From: Cytobacillus massiliigabonensis
GTDB taxonomy: Bacteria; Bacillota; Bacilli; Bacillales; Cytobacillaceae
Length of the DNA: 39,042 bases
Direction of reading: 5' to 3'
Assembly: GCF_900199725.1 (NCBI RefSeq)
Contig: NZ_LT904902.1
Span: 346,352 to 385,393 of the forward strand
This document shows, in pieces, positions 1 to 7,552 of this stretch (its first letter is position 1; each line of letters opens with the position of its first letter). A model generated the notes under the pieces. It was not told the origin of the DNA. It searched no databases and saw nothing but the letters and a program-made list of their open reading frames with translations. The translations under genes and the position numbers were made by a program.

Positions 1-1127
1 CCGCCATACCTTACTTTTTCATAAACGGAAATGATATCACTTGAATCCATGATTCCGATTCGATTTAGCCACTCTGATAAGGACTCGAATGGCTGTCTGC
101 CCATATGAAGCTTTTGTGCAAAATGTTCAAAAGCAAATATTTCTTTTCGAATTGGATCAGTTGGCGGAATTCTCTTCCCTTTTCGAAAAATTACCGCCTT
201 TTCTTTTATAAAAGAACTCTCAGTTAATAAAACAGCTACTGGGTTCGTTTCCCCATTGCCAAGAACCTTATTCTTTCTTCTATAAATGTAGAAAAAGGAA
301 AATAAAAGAATAGCAATAAAAAGAATTGTCCCAATAACTGTAGGATCTAGAAATGTATTTTGCCCAAGTTCACCCAGCTCATTTTCTGTTTCAGCATTTT
401 CTTCTAGTTTTTCATTGTCAGTCAGATTGGCAATCTTTTTCGACCAGTCTTGAGATTCTGCCCAGTTAAAGAAGGGCTTCGTAATGAAAGTTATAATATG
501 AACCCCTATATTTAGCAATGAAAAAAACAGTGCTTTAATCGCATTCATTCCACCTGCAAGAATCATTCCGACTGTTCCAATTATAAAGAGTACTGATAAG
601 AACGGAAGAAAAAAATGCTTTTTATTATTTGTTTTCTCATCCACATCAAGCCAACGTCTTAGAAATCCCCCAATAATGATAAATAAAACTTGGGCAATCA
701 TCAATCCGCCAATGGCAGCCATATTTGCAGGAGAAGAAACACCTGTAAAGAAAAGCATCAGAATCCCTAGAAGAATAGAAAATAAGAGCCAATTTCCTTC
801 ATTTTGTTTATCTTGTTCACTTACATGAGATATCGTCCGCCAAAATACAAAAAAACTAACAAGAATACTGAAGATGATGGAAAATCCAAGAACATGCCCG
901 ACAATTAAAATAGCAGGAATTAAAAGAACAAAATATAACTGCTTTCCTCTTTCTTTAAACTTTTCTAATAAAAAGAGAAAGAGCAGGCAGCTAGTAATCA
1001 TAATAATAAAATAGAATAGTAGCGGTACTTTTTTTCCGTATAAAGAGTAAAATGGAAAGATAACAAGTGCACCGAAAATTATTTCAATAATGAGCAAATA
1101 CATCACATTCCAGCCGCTCTTTATCAT
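1..1127 (-). CDS. DUF4129-type membrane protein of a MoxR/DUF58 operon (3' end outside window)
   Basis: The reading frame is open from an ATG at 1127 to the window edge (375 codons, no stop), so the C-terminus is missing. The ATG overlaps the stop of the DUF58 gene (ATGA), showing translational coupling. The N-terminal ~220 residues form about six or seven hydrophobic segments. A short acidic linker and one more membrane segment (about residues 280-305, ending FFYIYRRKNK) follow, then a soluble tail (FAQKLHMGRQPFESLSEWL) like the DUF4129 domain at the end of TgpA/YebA proteins. In B. subtilis the third gene of this operon (yebA) carries an external transglutaminase core between the membrane part and DUF4129. 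I see no such core here, only a linker of a few dozen residues. Function is unknown; family knowledge suggests envelope-linked assembly or peptidase roles with the MoxR ATPase. Confidence 0.75.
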   Translation of the reverse strand, partial: MIKSGWNVMYLLIIEIIFGALVIFPFYSLYGKKVPLLFYFIIMITSCLLFLFLLEKFKERGKQLYFVLLIPAILIVGHVLGFSIIFSILVSFFVFWRTISHVSEQDKQNEGNWLLFSILLGILMLFFTGVSSPANMAAIGGLMIAQVLFIIIGGFLRRWLDVDEKTNNKKHFFLPFLSVLFIIGTVGMILAGGMNAIKALFFSLLNIGVHIITFITKPFFNWAESQDWSKKIANLTDNEKLEENAETENELGELGQNTFLDPTVIGTILFIAILLFSFFYIYRRKNKVLGNGETNPVAVLLTESSFIKEKAVIFRKGKRIPPTDPIRKEIFAFEHFAQKLHMGRQPFESLSEWLNRIGIMDSSDIISVYEKVRYG

Positions 1128-2320
1128 GTCCCCACCCCTTTATTCACTGGAGCCTGCCTTAGCATAAGCGCCGCATCCGAGCCATCAAGATTAATCTCTA
1201 AAATGGTTGCTCCATTTTTTTGTATGAAGTTGATTAATTCCTCCGAACGGGGTGATTGCCTGCCTCCGTGAATAAAATAAGGCTGTGGGGTCAGGTGATG
1301 ATGATAAAAGGAAAGCATTTTTTCATACGGTAAAATGGATGGATGCTGATCAACTATCGCTAGAGCTTCAAGTACCTTTTGCAGCTGTTCCTTACCTGAA
1401 CCAGCAGGAATATAGTAAAAAGGAATGGCGCCGGCAAACCTCATATTAATACAGAGCGAATATGGGATATTGTGCTTCGCACAAAAATAGGCTAATTCGG
1501 TCACACTGCTTAATAATTGCTCTAGCTTTGGAGTGACTGCGTGATTATCTGCTATGTTCAGCGATAAATGCCAACCTACATCAGCTACTCGGTCAAAAAT
1601 TTTCGTCTGCAATGTCTGCATCCTTGCGCTTGCTTTCCAATTGATTCTATTAAAACTATCAGAATAAACATAATTTCTTGTACCAGCAGGCAATAAATAA
1701 TCCTCATATAAAGAATGAGAAACATATGACTCCCCTGGGCGAGCTGAAAGAAATGTGCGTGTATTCTTGACTGTAATTGGCAATGGATAAATGAGTGCCT
1801 CTTTTACTATTAAACTTTTATATTCCAAAACCGTTTCCCCTAGACCGAAAAAATGGGGGATATGCCATTCCATTCGTCTTATCTTCGCGACTCCTCTTTT
1901 TCTAGTTTTAAAAGGAATTTTAAGCGTCCGAATTTGATTATAATTTAGAGAAAAAGGGATGTTTAACTCAAATTGGTTAGACCTCTTCTCCCCATTTCCA
2001 TCTATTGGAATAACTATATCATCAAAATATATACGTAAATTTCCTTTCATAATTGGGAACCCTTTATTTGCAAAGGTTAACTCCCACTCGCCTTTTTCTT
2101 CCGGGAAAAATTTATTTCTCTCTAAGGTATTTTCAAAGTGAAGATGCTCGCCTACATACTTTAAATATAATGAATTAGCAAAGATGAAAATCAATATCGT
2201 TACAGCTGTTAAGAACACTAGCCAAGACTGAAAATAGAAGCTGGCAAAGAATAAAAAGGTGGCCAATATCCCTGTAATCGATAAAGTATTATCTTCTACT
2301 GAATATTTTTTCCATTCCAT
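1124..2320 (-). CDS. DUF58 family protein (YeaD-like)
   Basis: 398 residues. Two N-terminal hydrophobic segments (about residues 15-55) are followed by a soluble domain. The DUF58 hallmark is visible near residue 225 (SFNRINWKASAR), followed by a vWA-like beta-strand stretch (WHLSLNIADNH). The ATG at 2320 has an AGGAG site seven bases upstream. The gene starts two bases after the moxR stop and overlaps the next gene by four bases, so the three genes form one operon. DUF58 proteins pair with MoxR AAA ATPases and are thought to act as their vWA-type membrane-attached partners. The order MoxR-DUF58-third membrane protein matches yeaC-yeaD-yebA of B. subtilis. The substrate is unknown. Confidence 0.85.
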   Translation of the reverse strand: MEWKKYSVEDNTLSITGILATFLFFASFYFQSWLVFLTAVTILIFIFANSLYLKYVGEHLHFENTLERNKFFPEEKGEWELTFANKGFPIMKGNLRIYFDDIVIPIDGNGEKRSNQFELNIPFSLNYNQIRTLKIPFKTRKRGVAKIRRMEWHIPHFFGLGETVLEYKSLIVKEALIYPLPITVKNTRTFLSARPGESYVSHSLYEDYLLPAGTRNYVYSDSFNRINWKASARMQTLQTKIFDRVADVGWHLSLNIADNHAVTPKLEQLLSSVTELAYFCAKHNIPYSLCINMRFAGAIPFYYIPAGSGKEQLQKVLEALAIVDQHPSILPYEKMLSFYHHHLTPQPYFIHGGRQSPRSEELINFIQKNGATILEINLDGSDAALMLRQAPVNKGVGT

Positions 2321-2322
2321 TC

Positions 2323-3258
2323 TTATGCTCCTGCTTCAACTGGAACTGGAATCGCTTCAATGACTTCTTCAAGCACCTTTTCAGTCGTTTTTGTCAGCGA
2401 CCCTTCAGTTGTTAAGAAAATCCTATGGCTTAAAACATATGGAATCATCTCTTTAATATCATTTGGAATCACATATGTCCGTCCTTGTAAAAATGCCTTG
2501 CCCTGAGCTGCCTTCATTAAAGCTAATGTTCCTCGCGGACTGACACCTAATTCAATAGAAGAATGCTCTCTCGTCTTTCTTACAATTTGCAGAAGATAGG
2601 ATTCAACCTCATCATTTACGTTAATTTCTTTTACTTGCTTTCTCATTCTTTCAATGTCTGCACTTGTTATTATTGCTGCCACTTCTCTCGCATGATTTTC
2701 CTCCCTTGCAGTTTTGAGTATTGCCCTTTCTTCCTCAATACTTGGATACTTCATCGTCAGTCTCATAAAGAAACGATCCATTTGTGCGATCGGCAGTGGA
2801 AATGTCCCTTGTTGTGATTCAACCGGATTTTGCGTCGCTATTACCATAAATGGATCAGAAACAGGGATCGTATGCCCATCAATCGTCACTTGCTTTTCTT
2901 CCATTACCTCAAGCAAACTCGATTGTGTTCTTGGAGTAGCCCGGTTTATTTCATCTGCAAGGACAATATTAGCAATAATTGGACCGGATTTAAATTCAAA
3001 TTCCTGTTTCTTCGGATTAAAAAATTGGATGCCGGTTACATCACTTGGCAATACATCTGGTGTAAACTGAATTCTTGAAAATACCCCATTTATTGTGTTC
3101 GCAAATGTTTTAGCCAGCATTGTTTTTCCAGTTCCAGGGACACTCTCCATTAAAATGTGACCGTTAAATAATAATGAAATAACAAAAAGTTCTACCTCTT
3201 TTTCCTTTCCTATCATTACCTTCCTAATTTCCGCTTGAAGATTTTCTAAATCTTTCAT
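2323..3258 (-). CDS. MoxR family AAA ATPase (YeaC-like)
   Basis: 311 residues from the ATG at 3258, which has AGGAGG six bases upstream. An in-frame start at 3312 would add 18 residues with no ribosome binding site. Walker A is seen as PGTGKTMLAKTF (about residues 41-52), Walker B as VLADEINRATPRTQ, and the sensor region as ATQNPVESQQGTFPLP with QMDRFFMR after it. The C-terminal lid includes the family signature GVSPRGTLALMKAAQ. MoxR ATPases act as chaperone-like remodelling enzymes for partner proteins encoded next to them, here the DUF58 and DUF4129 proteins. A terminator-like hairpin lies just upstream (3348-3392), so the operon probably starts from its own promoter between about 3345 and 3275. 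Confidence 0.9.
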   Translation of the reverse strand: MKDLENLQAEIRKVMIGKEKEVELFVISLLFNGHILMESVPGTGKTMLAKTFANTINGVFSRIQFTPDVLPSDVTGIQFFNPKKQEFEFKSGPIIANIVLADEINRATPRTQSSLLEVMEEKQVTIDGHTIPVSDPFMVIATQNPVESQQGTFPLPIAQMDRFFMRLTMKYPSIEEERAILKTAREENHAREVAAIITSADIERMRKQVKEINVNDEVESYLLQIVRKTREHSSIELGVSPRGTLALMKAAQGKAFLQGRTYVIPNDIKEMIPYVLSHRIFLTTEGSLTKTTEKVLEEVIEAIPVPVEAGA

Positions 3259-3292
3259 AGTGCCTCCTAGTAGGATTATTTTTCCACTATCA

Positions 3293-3751
3293 TTAATATA
3301 TAGTATTTTCATCTATTTTGAAAATTAAAAATATAATTGAATGGAAAAAAAAGGAGAACACCTGGATAAATAATCCTAGGTGCTCTCCTTTTAAATTCTT
3401 CAATATGTTCCATACAAAGATCAATACTCCTAAGCATGTTAATGTCGCCCCAATTGCTGTGCCAACAGTCAATGCTTCAATCCCTGTAAAAATCATGATA
3501 GCTAAAGATAACATCATTATCGGCAGACCAATGTTATGAAGCCAAAAGTGCCATTTGCAAAGCTTCGATGCTGCTAGGGATGGGAACAAATAATAAAGAA
3601 TTCCTGCCAATGTGAGTGCTATCCACCCGAGCAGATTAATGTGAACATGGACACCTTTTAAAACATAAGAATGTGAAGTAGACATAAAATAGCCAAGTAA
3701 TACACCGATTGCAAAATAGACAGATGAAATTTTTATCAGTTTAATTCCCAT
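3293..3751 (-). CDS. Small heme-copper-oxidase-like membrane protein (cbb3 subunit I-like)
   Basis: 152 residues from the ATG at 3751 (GTAGGAG four bases upstream; the longer start at 3775 lacks a site). About four transmembrane segments carry histidine-rich motifs: SHSYVLKGVHVHINLLGW near residue 25-42 and KWHFWLHNIGLP near residue 65. These resemble the short proteins annotated in Bacillus as cbb3-type oxidase subunit I-like, related in fold to one part of subunit I. It is far too short to be a working oxidase subunit. The tail after KNLK reads straight through a strong hairpin (3348-3392) and adds about 25 residues. Homologues I recall end near that point, so a small indel close to the stop is likely. 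Role unknown. Confidence 0.7.
   Translation of the reverse strand: MGIKLIKISSVYFAIGVLLGYFMSTSHSYVLKGVHVHINLLGWIALTLAGILYYLFPSLAASKLCKWHFWLHNIGLPIMMLSLAIMIFTGIEALTVGTAIGATLTCLGVLIFVWNILKNLKGEHLGLFIQVFSFFFHSIIFLIFKIDENTIY
3348..3392 (-). terminator. Rho-independent terminator, inside the 3' end of the upstream reading frame
   Basis: On the minus strand a 14-base arm AAAGGAGAGCACCT pairs with AGGTGTTCTCCTTT, with a loop of about 13 bases and a following T run. It separates the cbb3-like gene from the MoxR operon. Confidence 0.75.
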
Positions 3752-3850
3752 TTTACTCCTACCCCCTCCCTCCAAATGTCATACAATAGTAAAGAATATG
3801 TGTCATATATCCCATTTAGACTCAAACGGCTTGTGTGTTTTTCCCATACG

Positions 3851-3885
3851 AAAAAGACACTTGAAGCATAGCCCAAGTGTCTTTT
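3851..3885 (-). terminator. Rho-independent terminator
   Basis: AAAAGACACTTG and CAAGTGTCTTTT form a 12-bp stem around a 10-base loop, with T residues on the minus-strand side. It lies just after the stop of the small gene ending at 3902. Confidence 0.75.
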
Positions 3886-3901
3886 CCATTCATACAGCAA
3901 A

Positions 3902-4096
3902 TTAACTGCGCGGTGTTTCCATATATCTATAGAGGACATCTCCTCCCCTTTTAGCGATTCCCCTGAAGTTTTTAAAATCTGCTCGTTTAACAAGCACATT
4001 TCGAACAGGTAGAAAATCCTCCTTCGATACATAGTATTCCGTCAGTTCACCGTTCTTTATTTTATCCAATACTTCTTGTATGTGTTCTTCCTTCAT
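3902..4096 (-). CDS. Conserved small hypothetical protein
   Basis: 64 residues, charged and soluble, beginning MKEEHIQEVLDKIKNG and containing FKNFRGIAKRGGDVLYRY. A weak AAAGGTG site lies about seven bases upstream of the ATG, and a good terminator follows at 3851-3885, so it appears to be a single-gene unit. I do not recognise a domain. Composition and layout look like a real Bacillus gene, but no function can be given. An overlapping minus-strand frame (3736-4032) is rejected in its favour. Confidence 0.65.
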   Translation of the reverse strand: MKEEHIQEVLDKIKNGELTEYYVSKEDFLPVRNVLVKRADFKNFRGIAKRGGDVLYRYMETPRS

Positions 4097-4304
4097 TTTC
4101 TATACACCTTTACATTCTTTTATATTCTTCATTTTATCGTACTTTTACTAACATGTAACCCCTCTGCTTTGAAAATCCAAGGAAAATCTTGTCTGGATTT
4201 TGAAAAGTAGTCCAAAAAAACACATTATTCTTTACGAACGAACAAAATTAGTGCAAACTGTTAGTAATCATTTTTTGAATTAAATATGAAAAGGAGAGAG
4301 GCAT

Positions 4305-4496
4305 TTGAAGAGAGCAGAGGTTGGCAACGTAATTGAATTTCGTGAAGGTCTACAAGGAATTGTCGAGAAGGTAAACGAAAATTCTGTTATTGTCGATTTG
4401 TCCTATATGGATAATTACCGCGATCTTGAGCTAGAACAACGAACTGTCGTTAATCATAAAAACTATAAGGTTATTAAAGAAGGTCCTTTGAGTTAA
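4305..4496 (+). CDS. ykvS: YkvS-like DUF2187 protein
   Basis: 63 residues starting at TTG (4305), preceded by AAGGAGAGAGG. It contains a small beta-barrel-like pattern typical of DUF2187/KOW-like proteins (VGNVIEFREGLQGIVEKV, then VVNHKNYKVI). B. subtilis ykvS lies in the same ykv gene group as ykvI, clpE, mhqR and kinD, all of which are also in this window. The molecular role of the family is unknown. A terminator follows at 4525-4555. Confidence 0.8.
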   Translation: MKRAEVGNVIEFREGLQGIVEKVNENSVIVDLSYMDNYRDLELEQRTVVNHKNYKVIKEGPLS

Positions 4497-4499
4497 TGT

Positions 4500-4514
4500 T
4501 TGAAAACGCATACA
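4500..4514 (+). promoter_or_regulatory. CcpA cre-like site
   Basis: TTGAAAACGCATACA matches the Bacillus consensus WTGNAANCGNWNNCW at every defined base. It lies between the ykvS stop and its terminator, so it is not in an obvious control position. It may be fortuitous or a roadblock site. Confidence 0.3.
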
Positions 4515-4524
4515 ATTATATAAT

Positions 4525-4556
4525 AAAAAGCAGCATACCGCTGCTTTTTATTTTTT
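4525..4556. terminator. Rho-independent terminator, usable from both sides
   Basis: AAAAGCAGC and GCTGCTTTTT form a 9-bp stem with a five-base loop, and T residues follow on the plus strand. It lies between the convergent ykvS (plus) and the small minus-strand frame ending at 4564. Confidence 0.75.
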
Positions 4557-4563
4557 ATATACT

Positions 4564-4761
4564 TTAGTCCTTATCATCACGAGAAAGCTCTTTCAGTGAT
4601 TTCACCTTCCCGTGAGGGTTTTGTTCCTGCTTTCTTACTGTCCAGGCTCGCTCTTTCTCACGCTTATTTCTCGTCACATTCTCACCCCTTTCTTTTATAG
4701 GATGAACAATTTTCGTCTCTTTTAATTTTGGAAATTTCACGAATAACCTTTTCCCTTCCAT
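4564..4761 (-). CDS. Hypothetical small basic protein
   Basis: 65 residues, highly charged and lysine/arginine rich, beginning MEGKRLFVKFPKLKE and ending KSLKELSRDDKD. No domain is recognised. There is no clear ribosome binding site before the ATG; only an A-rich stretch is present. The frame fills the space between the ykvS terminator and the next gene. It may be a real small gene or a shorter product from an internal start. Confidence 0.4.
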   Translation of the reverse strand: MEGKRLFVKFPKLKETKIVHPIKERGENVTRNKREKERAWTVRKQEQNPHGKVKSLKELSRDDKD

Positions 4762-4855
4762 TTCAACTTTTTTTTTTGTTAAAATAGGTATGTTATTATT
4801 GAAAACAGTGTTTTTTTCCTCATAAATGAGGAGTATTAGAAAGGGGTTTGTACGG

Positions 4856-5467
4856 TTGAAGAAACTTACAACCGATTTTCGACTTATAATCGGGTTACTA
4901 TTAGCACATGTATTAATGTATTTTACTTTTCAAGACAAAGCTGTATTTTGGTATATTTTCACAGCGTCGCTTTTATTTTTAATAAGCTATTCCATTTTAA
5001 ATGAAGAAGTAGACGATCAATTATCATTTTTTTCCTATATTTTTTATGGGGCCTTATCTGGAATCCTGCTTTTCGGTATATTTTGGGTTGGGAACAGCTT
5101 GATTGAACTGCTAAACCTTCCCTATTCAAAAGAAATTTCCAAATTATATGGAAGATACTCACCAACCATGCTTTGGCATTACATCGTTCTCATATTAATA
5201 GCTGTTCCAGGAGAAGAAATTTTTTGGCGAGGTTTTGTCCAAAAAAGAATATTGAAATTCACATCAATTCCGGCTGGTGTTTTCATATCTTCTATTCTTT
5301 ATGCGTCTGTTCATTTATATTCTGCACACTGGATACTCGCATTCGCGGCTTTCATTGCTGGGATCTATTGGGGCTTTTTATATTCATGGAAGAAGAGTAT
5401 GCCTCTCGTAATTGTTTCCCACTTACTATTTGATTTACTATTATTTCTCATTTTTCCGTTCTATTAG
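4856..5467 (+). CDS. CPBP family intramembrane metalloprotease (CAAX protease / Abi type)
   Basis: 203 residues from TTG at 4856, which has GAAAGGGG nine bases upstream. An in-frame ATG at 4826 would add ten residues but has no site. Six or so membrane segments carry the CPBP motifs in order: PGEEIFWRGFVQKR (the EExxxR motif), then the single histidine in SILYASVHLYSAH, and finally VSHLLFDLLLF. These glutamates and histidines form the metal site that cleaves substrates within the membrane. The substrate is unknown. Bacillus members are housekeeping or stress genes, sometimes tied to bacteriocin self-immunity. No bacteriocin gene is nearby. Confidence 0.88.
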   Translation: MKKLTTDFRLIIGLLLAHVLMYFTFQDKAVFWYIFTASLLFLISYSILNEEVDDQLSFFSYIFYGALSGILLFGIFWVGNSLIELLNLPYSKEISKLYGRYSPTMLWHYIVLILIAVPGEEIFWRGFVQKRILKFTSIPAGVFISSILYASVHLYSAHWILAFAAFIAGIYWGFLYSWKKSMPLVIVSHLLFDLLLFLIFPFY

Positions 5468-5611
5468 TACTTATTTATGAAAATAGGTTGCCTGTATAAA
5501 TGCAGGAATGTTAATGTATGAATCAAAGGGGGACAAGTATTGTAACACTAACGTTATATTTAAAATCTAGTCCTTTGAAAGAATGAATTGTCACAACGGG
5601 AGGTAAACAAA

Positions 5612-6307
5612 ATGAAAATAATTGCAAAATGGGCTCTTTTAGCAGGTATGTTAGGTGTCATTCTTGCTGGATGCGGTACGAGTGAGGATAAAAATAGTGA
5701 ATCAAATGGAGCTACCCCATCCGAAGACGTTGAACAGGTAGAGCAAAATGAAAATGAAGCAACAAATAATAATGAAGCAGAGGAAATGAAAGATACTGAA
5801 TTAGACTCAGAAGAAAAAATTGAAAATGAAAGTTCTAGAAACCCTGAACAAAAGCTTCAATACCAGATGAACGGCGAAACGAAAGAAGAAACAGCTTTTC
5901 TAAAGGAAAGTGATAATCAGAATTATTCACTATATGTGCTTCCTGAATATGAATTAACTGCAGAGGAGCCTAATAAAGATAGCTTGTATTTAGCCGAAGA
6001 TGGTCAAGTATTTATGAGAATTGAAATGCTCCCAACTGACACAGAGTGGGATTCAATTGTTGAAAACACAAAAGCACAACTAACTGCAGTCAATGAGAAT
6101 GTAGTATCAATTGATGCACCAAGTGAAGATTTCTTTAAGGATTCAATTGCAATGGAAGCTTCAGTAAATGATGATGTTGTTACAGCATATATGATTAAAA
6201 ACGTAGATCAGCCTTTTAAATTAACAATTTTTTCGAAAAAAGATTCAGATTACAAGGATGCTTTTCTGCAAATGGGCAAGACAATTGTCGCTGGTAAAGC
6301 TGAATAA
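5612..6307 (+). CDS. Secreted acidic lipoprotein, function unknown
   Basis: 231 residues from the ATG at 5612, which has GGGAGG eight bases upstream; a TTG at 5588 is not needed. A type II signal peptide is clear: MKIIAKWALLAGML followed by the lipobox LAGC, so Cys22 or so is predicted to be lipidated. Residues 25-85 are a low-complexity E/N/S-rich linker. A mixed alpha/beta domain follows (about 90-231) with strands such as NYSLYVLPEYELT and LYLAEDGQVFMRIEML. It resembles other Bacillus membrane-anchored lipoproteins of unknown role. A terminator follows directly. Confidence 0.8.
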   Translation: MKIIAKWALLAGMLGVILAGCGTSEDKNSESNGATPSEDVEQVEQNENEATNNNEAEEMKDTELDSEEKIENESSRNPEQKLQYQMNGETKEETAFLKESDNQNYSLYVLPEYELTAEEPNKDSLYLAEDGQVFMRIEMLPTDTEWDSIVENTKAQLTAVNENVVSIDAPSEDFFKDSIAMEASVNDDVVTAYMIKNVDQPFKLTIFSKKDSDYKDAFLQMGKTIVAGKAE

Positions 6308-6314
6308 GGTAAAT

Positions 6315-6346
6315 AAAAGACCCTAACTATTTCGGGTCTTTATTTT
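6315..6346. terminator. Rho-independent terminator, shared by convergent genes
   Basis: AAAGACCC and GGGTCTTT form the stem, with T residues on the plus strand. It overlaps the end of the minus-strand ykvI gene, so it can serve both transcripts. Confidence 0.75.
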
Positions 6347-7379
6347 CTTCAAAAGGCTTCATCCATAATAATACAATAAATATAATGCTTATATAACCAA
6401 AAAGAGGATACAGATAAGATAGTAATGTCCCATAATTAATAAAACTAATGAAATAGCAAATGACAAATATAATCGTAACCGTGAAAATACTCGGAATAGA
6501 TATAAACTTTCTTACCTGCCGTTCAACCCCAAACACATTTCCAATAACCGATGTAAATATCTCCCCATAAATAATTAATACATAAATCCAGAAAAATGAA
6601 GATGCAGCCGTTCTCATTATAACTCCCATCGGAATATCATAGCTTTCAAGATTCGGGAGCATCACTAATGTCATATGACTTGACATGAGAATGATCGTTA
6701 ATGCCCCCCCGCCGAGGATTCCTCCCCACTTTATCGTCTGGTCATCCTTTATTTCTGCTGCTACTGGCACTAAAACGGCTTGGGCCAATGTTAAATTAAG
6801 AGCTGCGTAGGAAAATGGGGCAACAACTGCTTTCCAGCCATCTTCAGCAAATGGAATAAATAATAACTGGTCAGTAAAATTAGGAAGCTTCATAGAAAAA
6901 AACATAAGAAAAAAACTAAAGGCAATCATCATTGGTACAACAAATGTATTAACAGCAAATAAACCTTTAATTCCAACAACCATAACAATGATGGATAAGC
7001 CAATCGTTAAAAATATTCCAAGATTCTTTGTAAGACCTAATTGCTCTTCAAATACTGCACCTGCTCCAGCTAGCATAACTGCACAAACACCTAACAGCAT
7101 CAGAAGCATGAGTATATTTATAATTGAACCAAAAAGCCTTCCAAATAAATATTCATTTAATTCCTGATAAGATGTTGCTTGAATACGGGCTGCGATTCGC
7201 ATTCCCTTTGAACCGAGAAAAATAAATATATAACCGCTCATTAAAATTGAAATGAAACCGATAAATCCAAACCGAGAAAAAAATTCGACAATTTCTCGAC
7301 CAGTTGCAAATCCCGCCCCTACTACCGTCCCAACATAAACGGCAGCAATTTGACAGGCTGCACCCCAGTTTGTTTTCAC
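6327..7379 (-). CDS. ykvI: YkvI-like membrane transporter
   Basis: 350 residues from GTG at 7379, preceded by GGAAGGAGGAG. The frame runs 45 codons further upstream but that part overlaps the clpE promoter and has no site. Ten or so membrane helices are visible. The N-terminal segment AAVYVGTVVGAGFATGREI has the Gly-rich unwound-helix pattern of LeuT-fold/APC carriers. Later segments include SYAALNLTLAQAVLVPVAAE. Members are annotated as YkvI family or branched-chain amino-acid-like carriers; the substrate is unknown. It is divergent from clpE, as neighbours in the B. subtilis ykv region. Confidence 0.85.
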   Translation of the reverse strand: MKTNWGAACQIAAVYVGTVVGAGFATGREIVEFFSRFGFIGFISILMSGYIFIFLGSKGMRIAARIQATSYQELNEYLFGRLFGSIINILMLLMLLGVCAVMLAGAGAVFEEQLGLTKNLGIFLTIGLSIIVMVVGIKGLFAVNTFVVPMMIAFSFFLMFFSMKLPNFTDQLLFIPFAEDGWKAVVAPFSYAALNLTLAQAVLVPVAAEIKDDQTIKWGGILGGGALTIILMSSHMTLVMLPNLESYDIPMGVIMRTAASSFFWIYVLIIYGEIFTSVIGNVFGVERQVRKFISIPSIFTVTIIFVICYFISFINYGTLLSYLYPLFGYISIIFIVLLWMKPFEENKDPK

Positions 7380-7469
7380 TAGTATCTCCTCCTTCCCAAC
7401 CAATATATGAACATGTGGACAAACTAAGACGAGGTTTTTTATTTTGAAATCATTTCCAATATAAAATAC

Positions 7470-7498
7470 TTGAAAGTCAATAAAGGTCAAAGTATAAT
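7470..7498 (+). promoter_or_regulatory. clpE sigma-A promoter
   Basis: TTGAAA at 7470-7475, a 17-base spacer and a perfect TATAAT at 7493-7498. The predicted start is near 7505, about 48 bases before the clpE ATG. Confidence 0.85.
7475..7491 (+). promoter_or_regulatory. CtsR operator 1
   Basis: Two direct heptads, AGTCAAT and GGTCAAA, separated by three bases. This fits the CtsR consensus (two RGTCAAA heptads with a 3-base gap) with one mismatch. It fills the spacer between -35 and -10, where bound CtsR would block RNA polymerase. Confidence 0.8.
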
Positions 7499-7508
7499 AA
7501 GGACATAA

Positions 7509-7531
7509 GGTCAAATATAGTCAAAGTCAAA
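7509..7531 (+). promoter_or_regulatory. CtsR operator 2 (with an extra heptad)
   Basis: GGTCAAA, TAT, AGTCAAA is a perfect CtsR tandem heptad just after the predicted start site. A further AGTCAAA overlaps its end by one base (7525-7531), giving three heptads in a row. Confidence 0.82.
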
Positions 7532-7552
7532 TAATATAGGAGGATTTTCAAC

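Noticed and set aside
3736..4032. 98-codon minus-strand frame overlapping the 64-residue gene
   Set aside because: It has no domain, overlaps a better-supported gene with its own terminator, and runs through that terminator hairpin.
7380..7514. 45-codon N-terminal extension of the ykvI frame
   Set aside because: It covers the clpE promoter and CtsR operators and lacks a ribosome site; GTG 7379 follows GGAAGGAGGAG.
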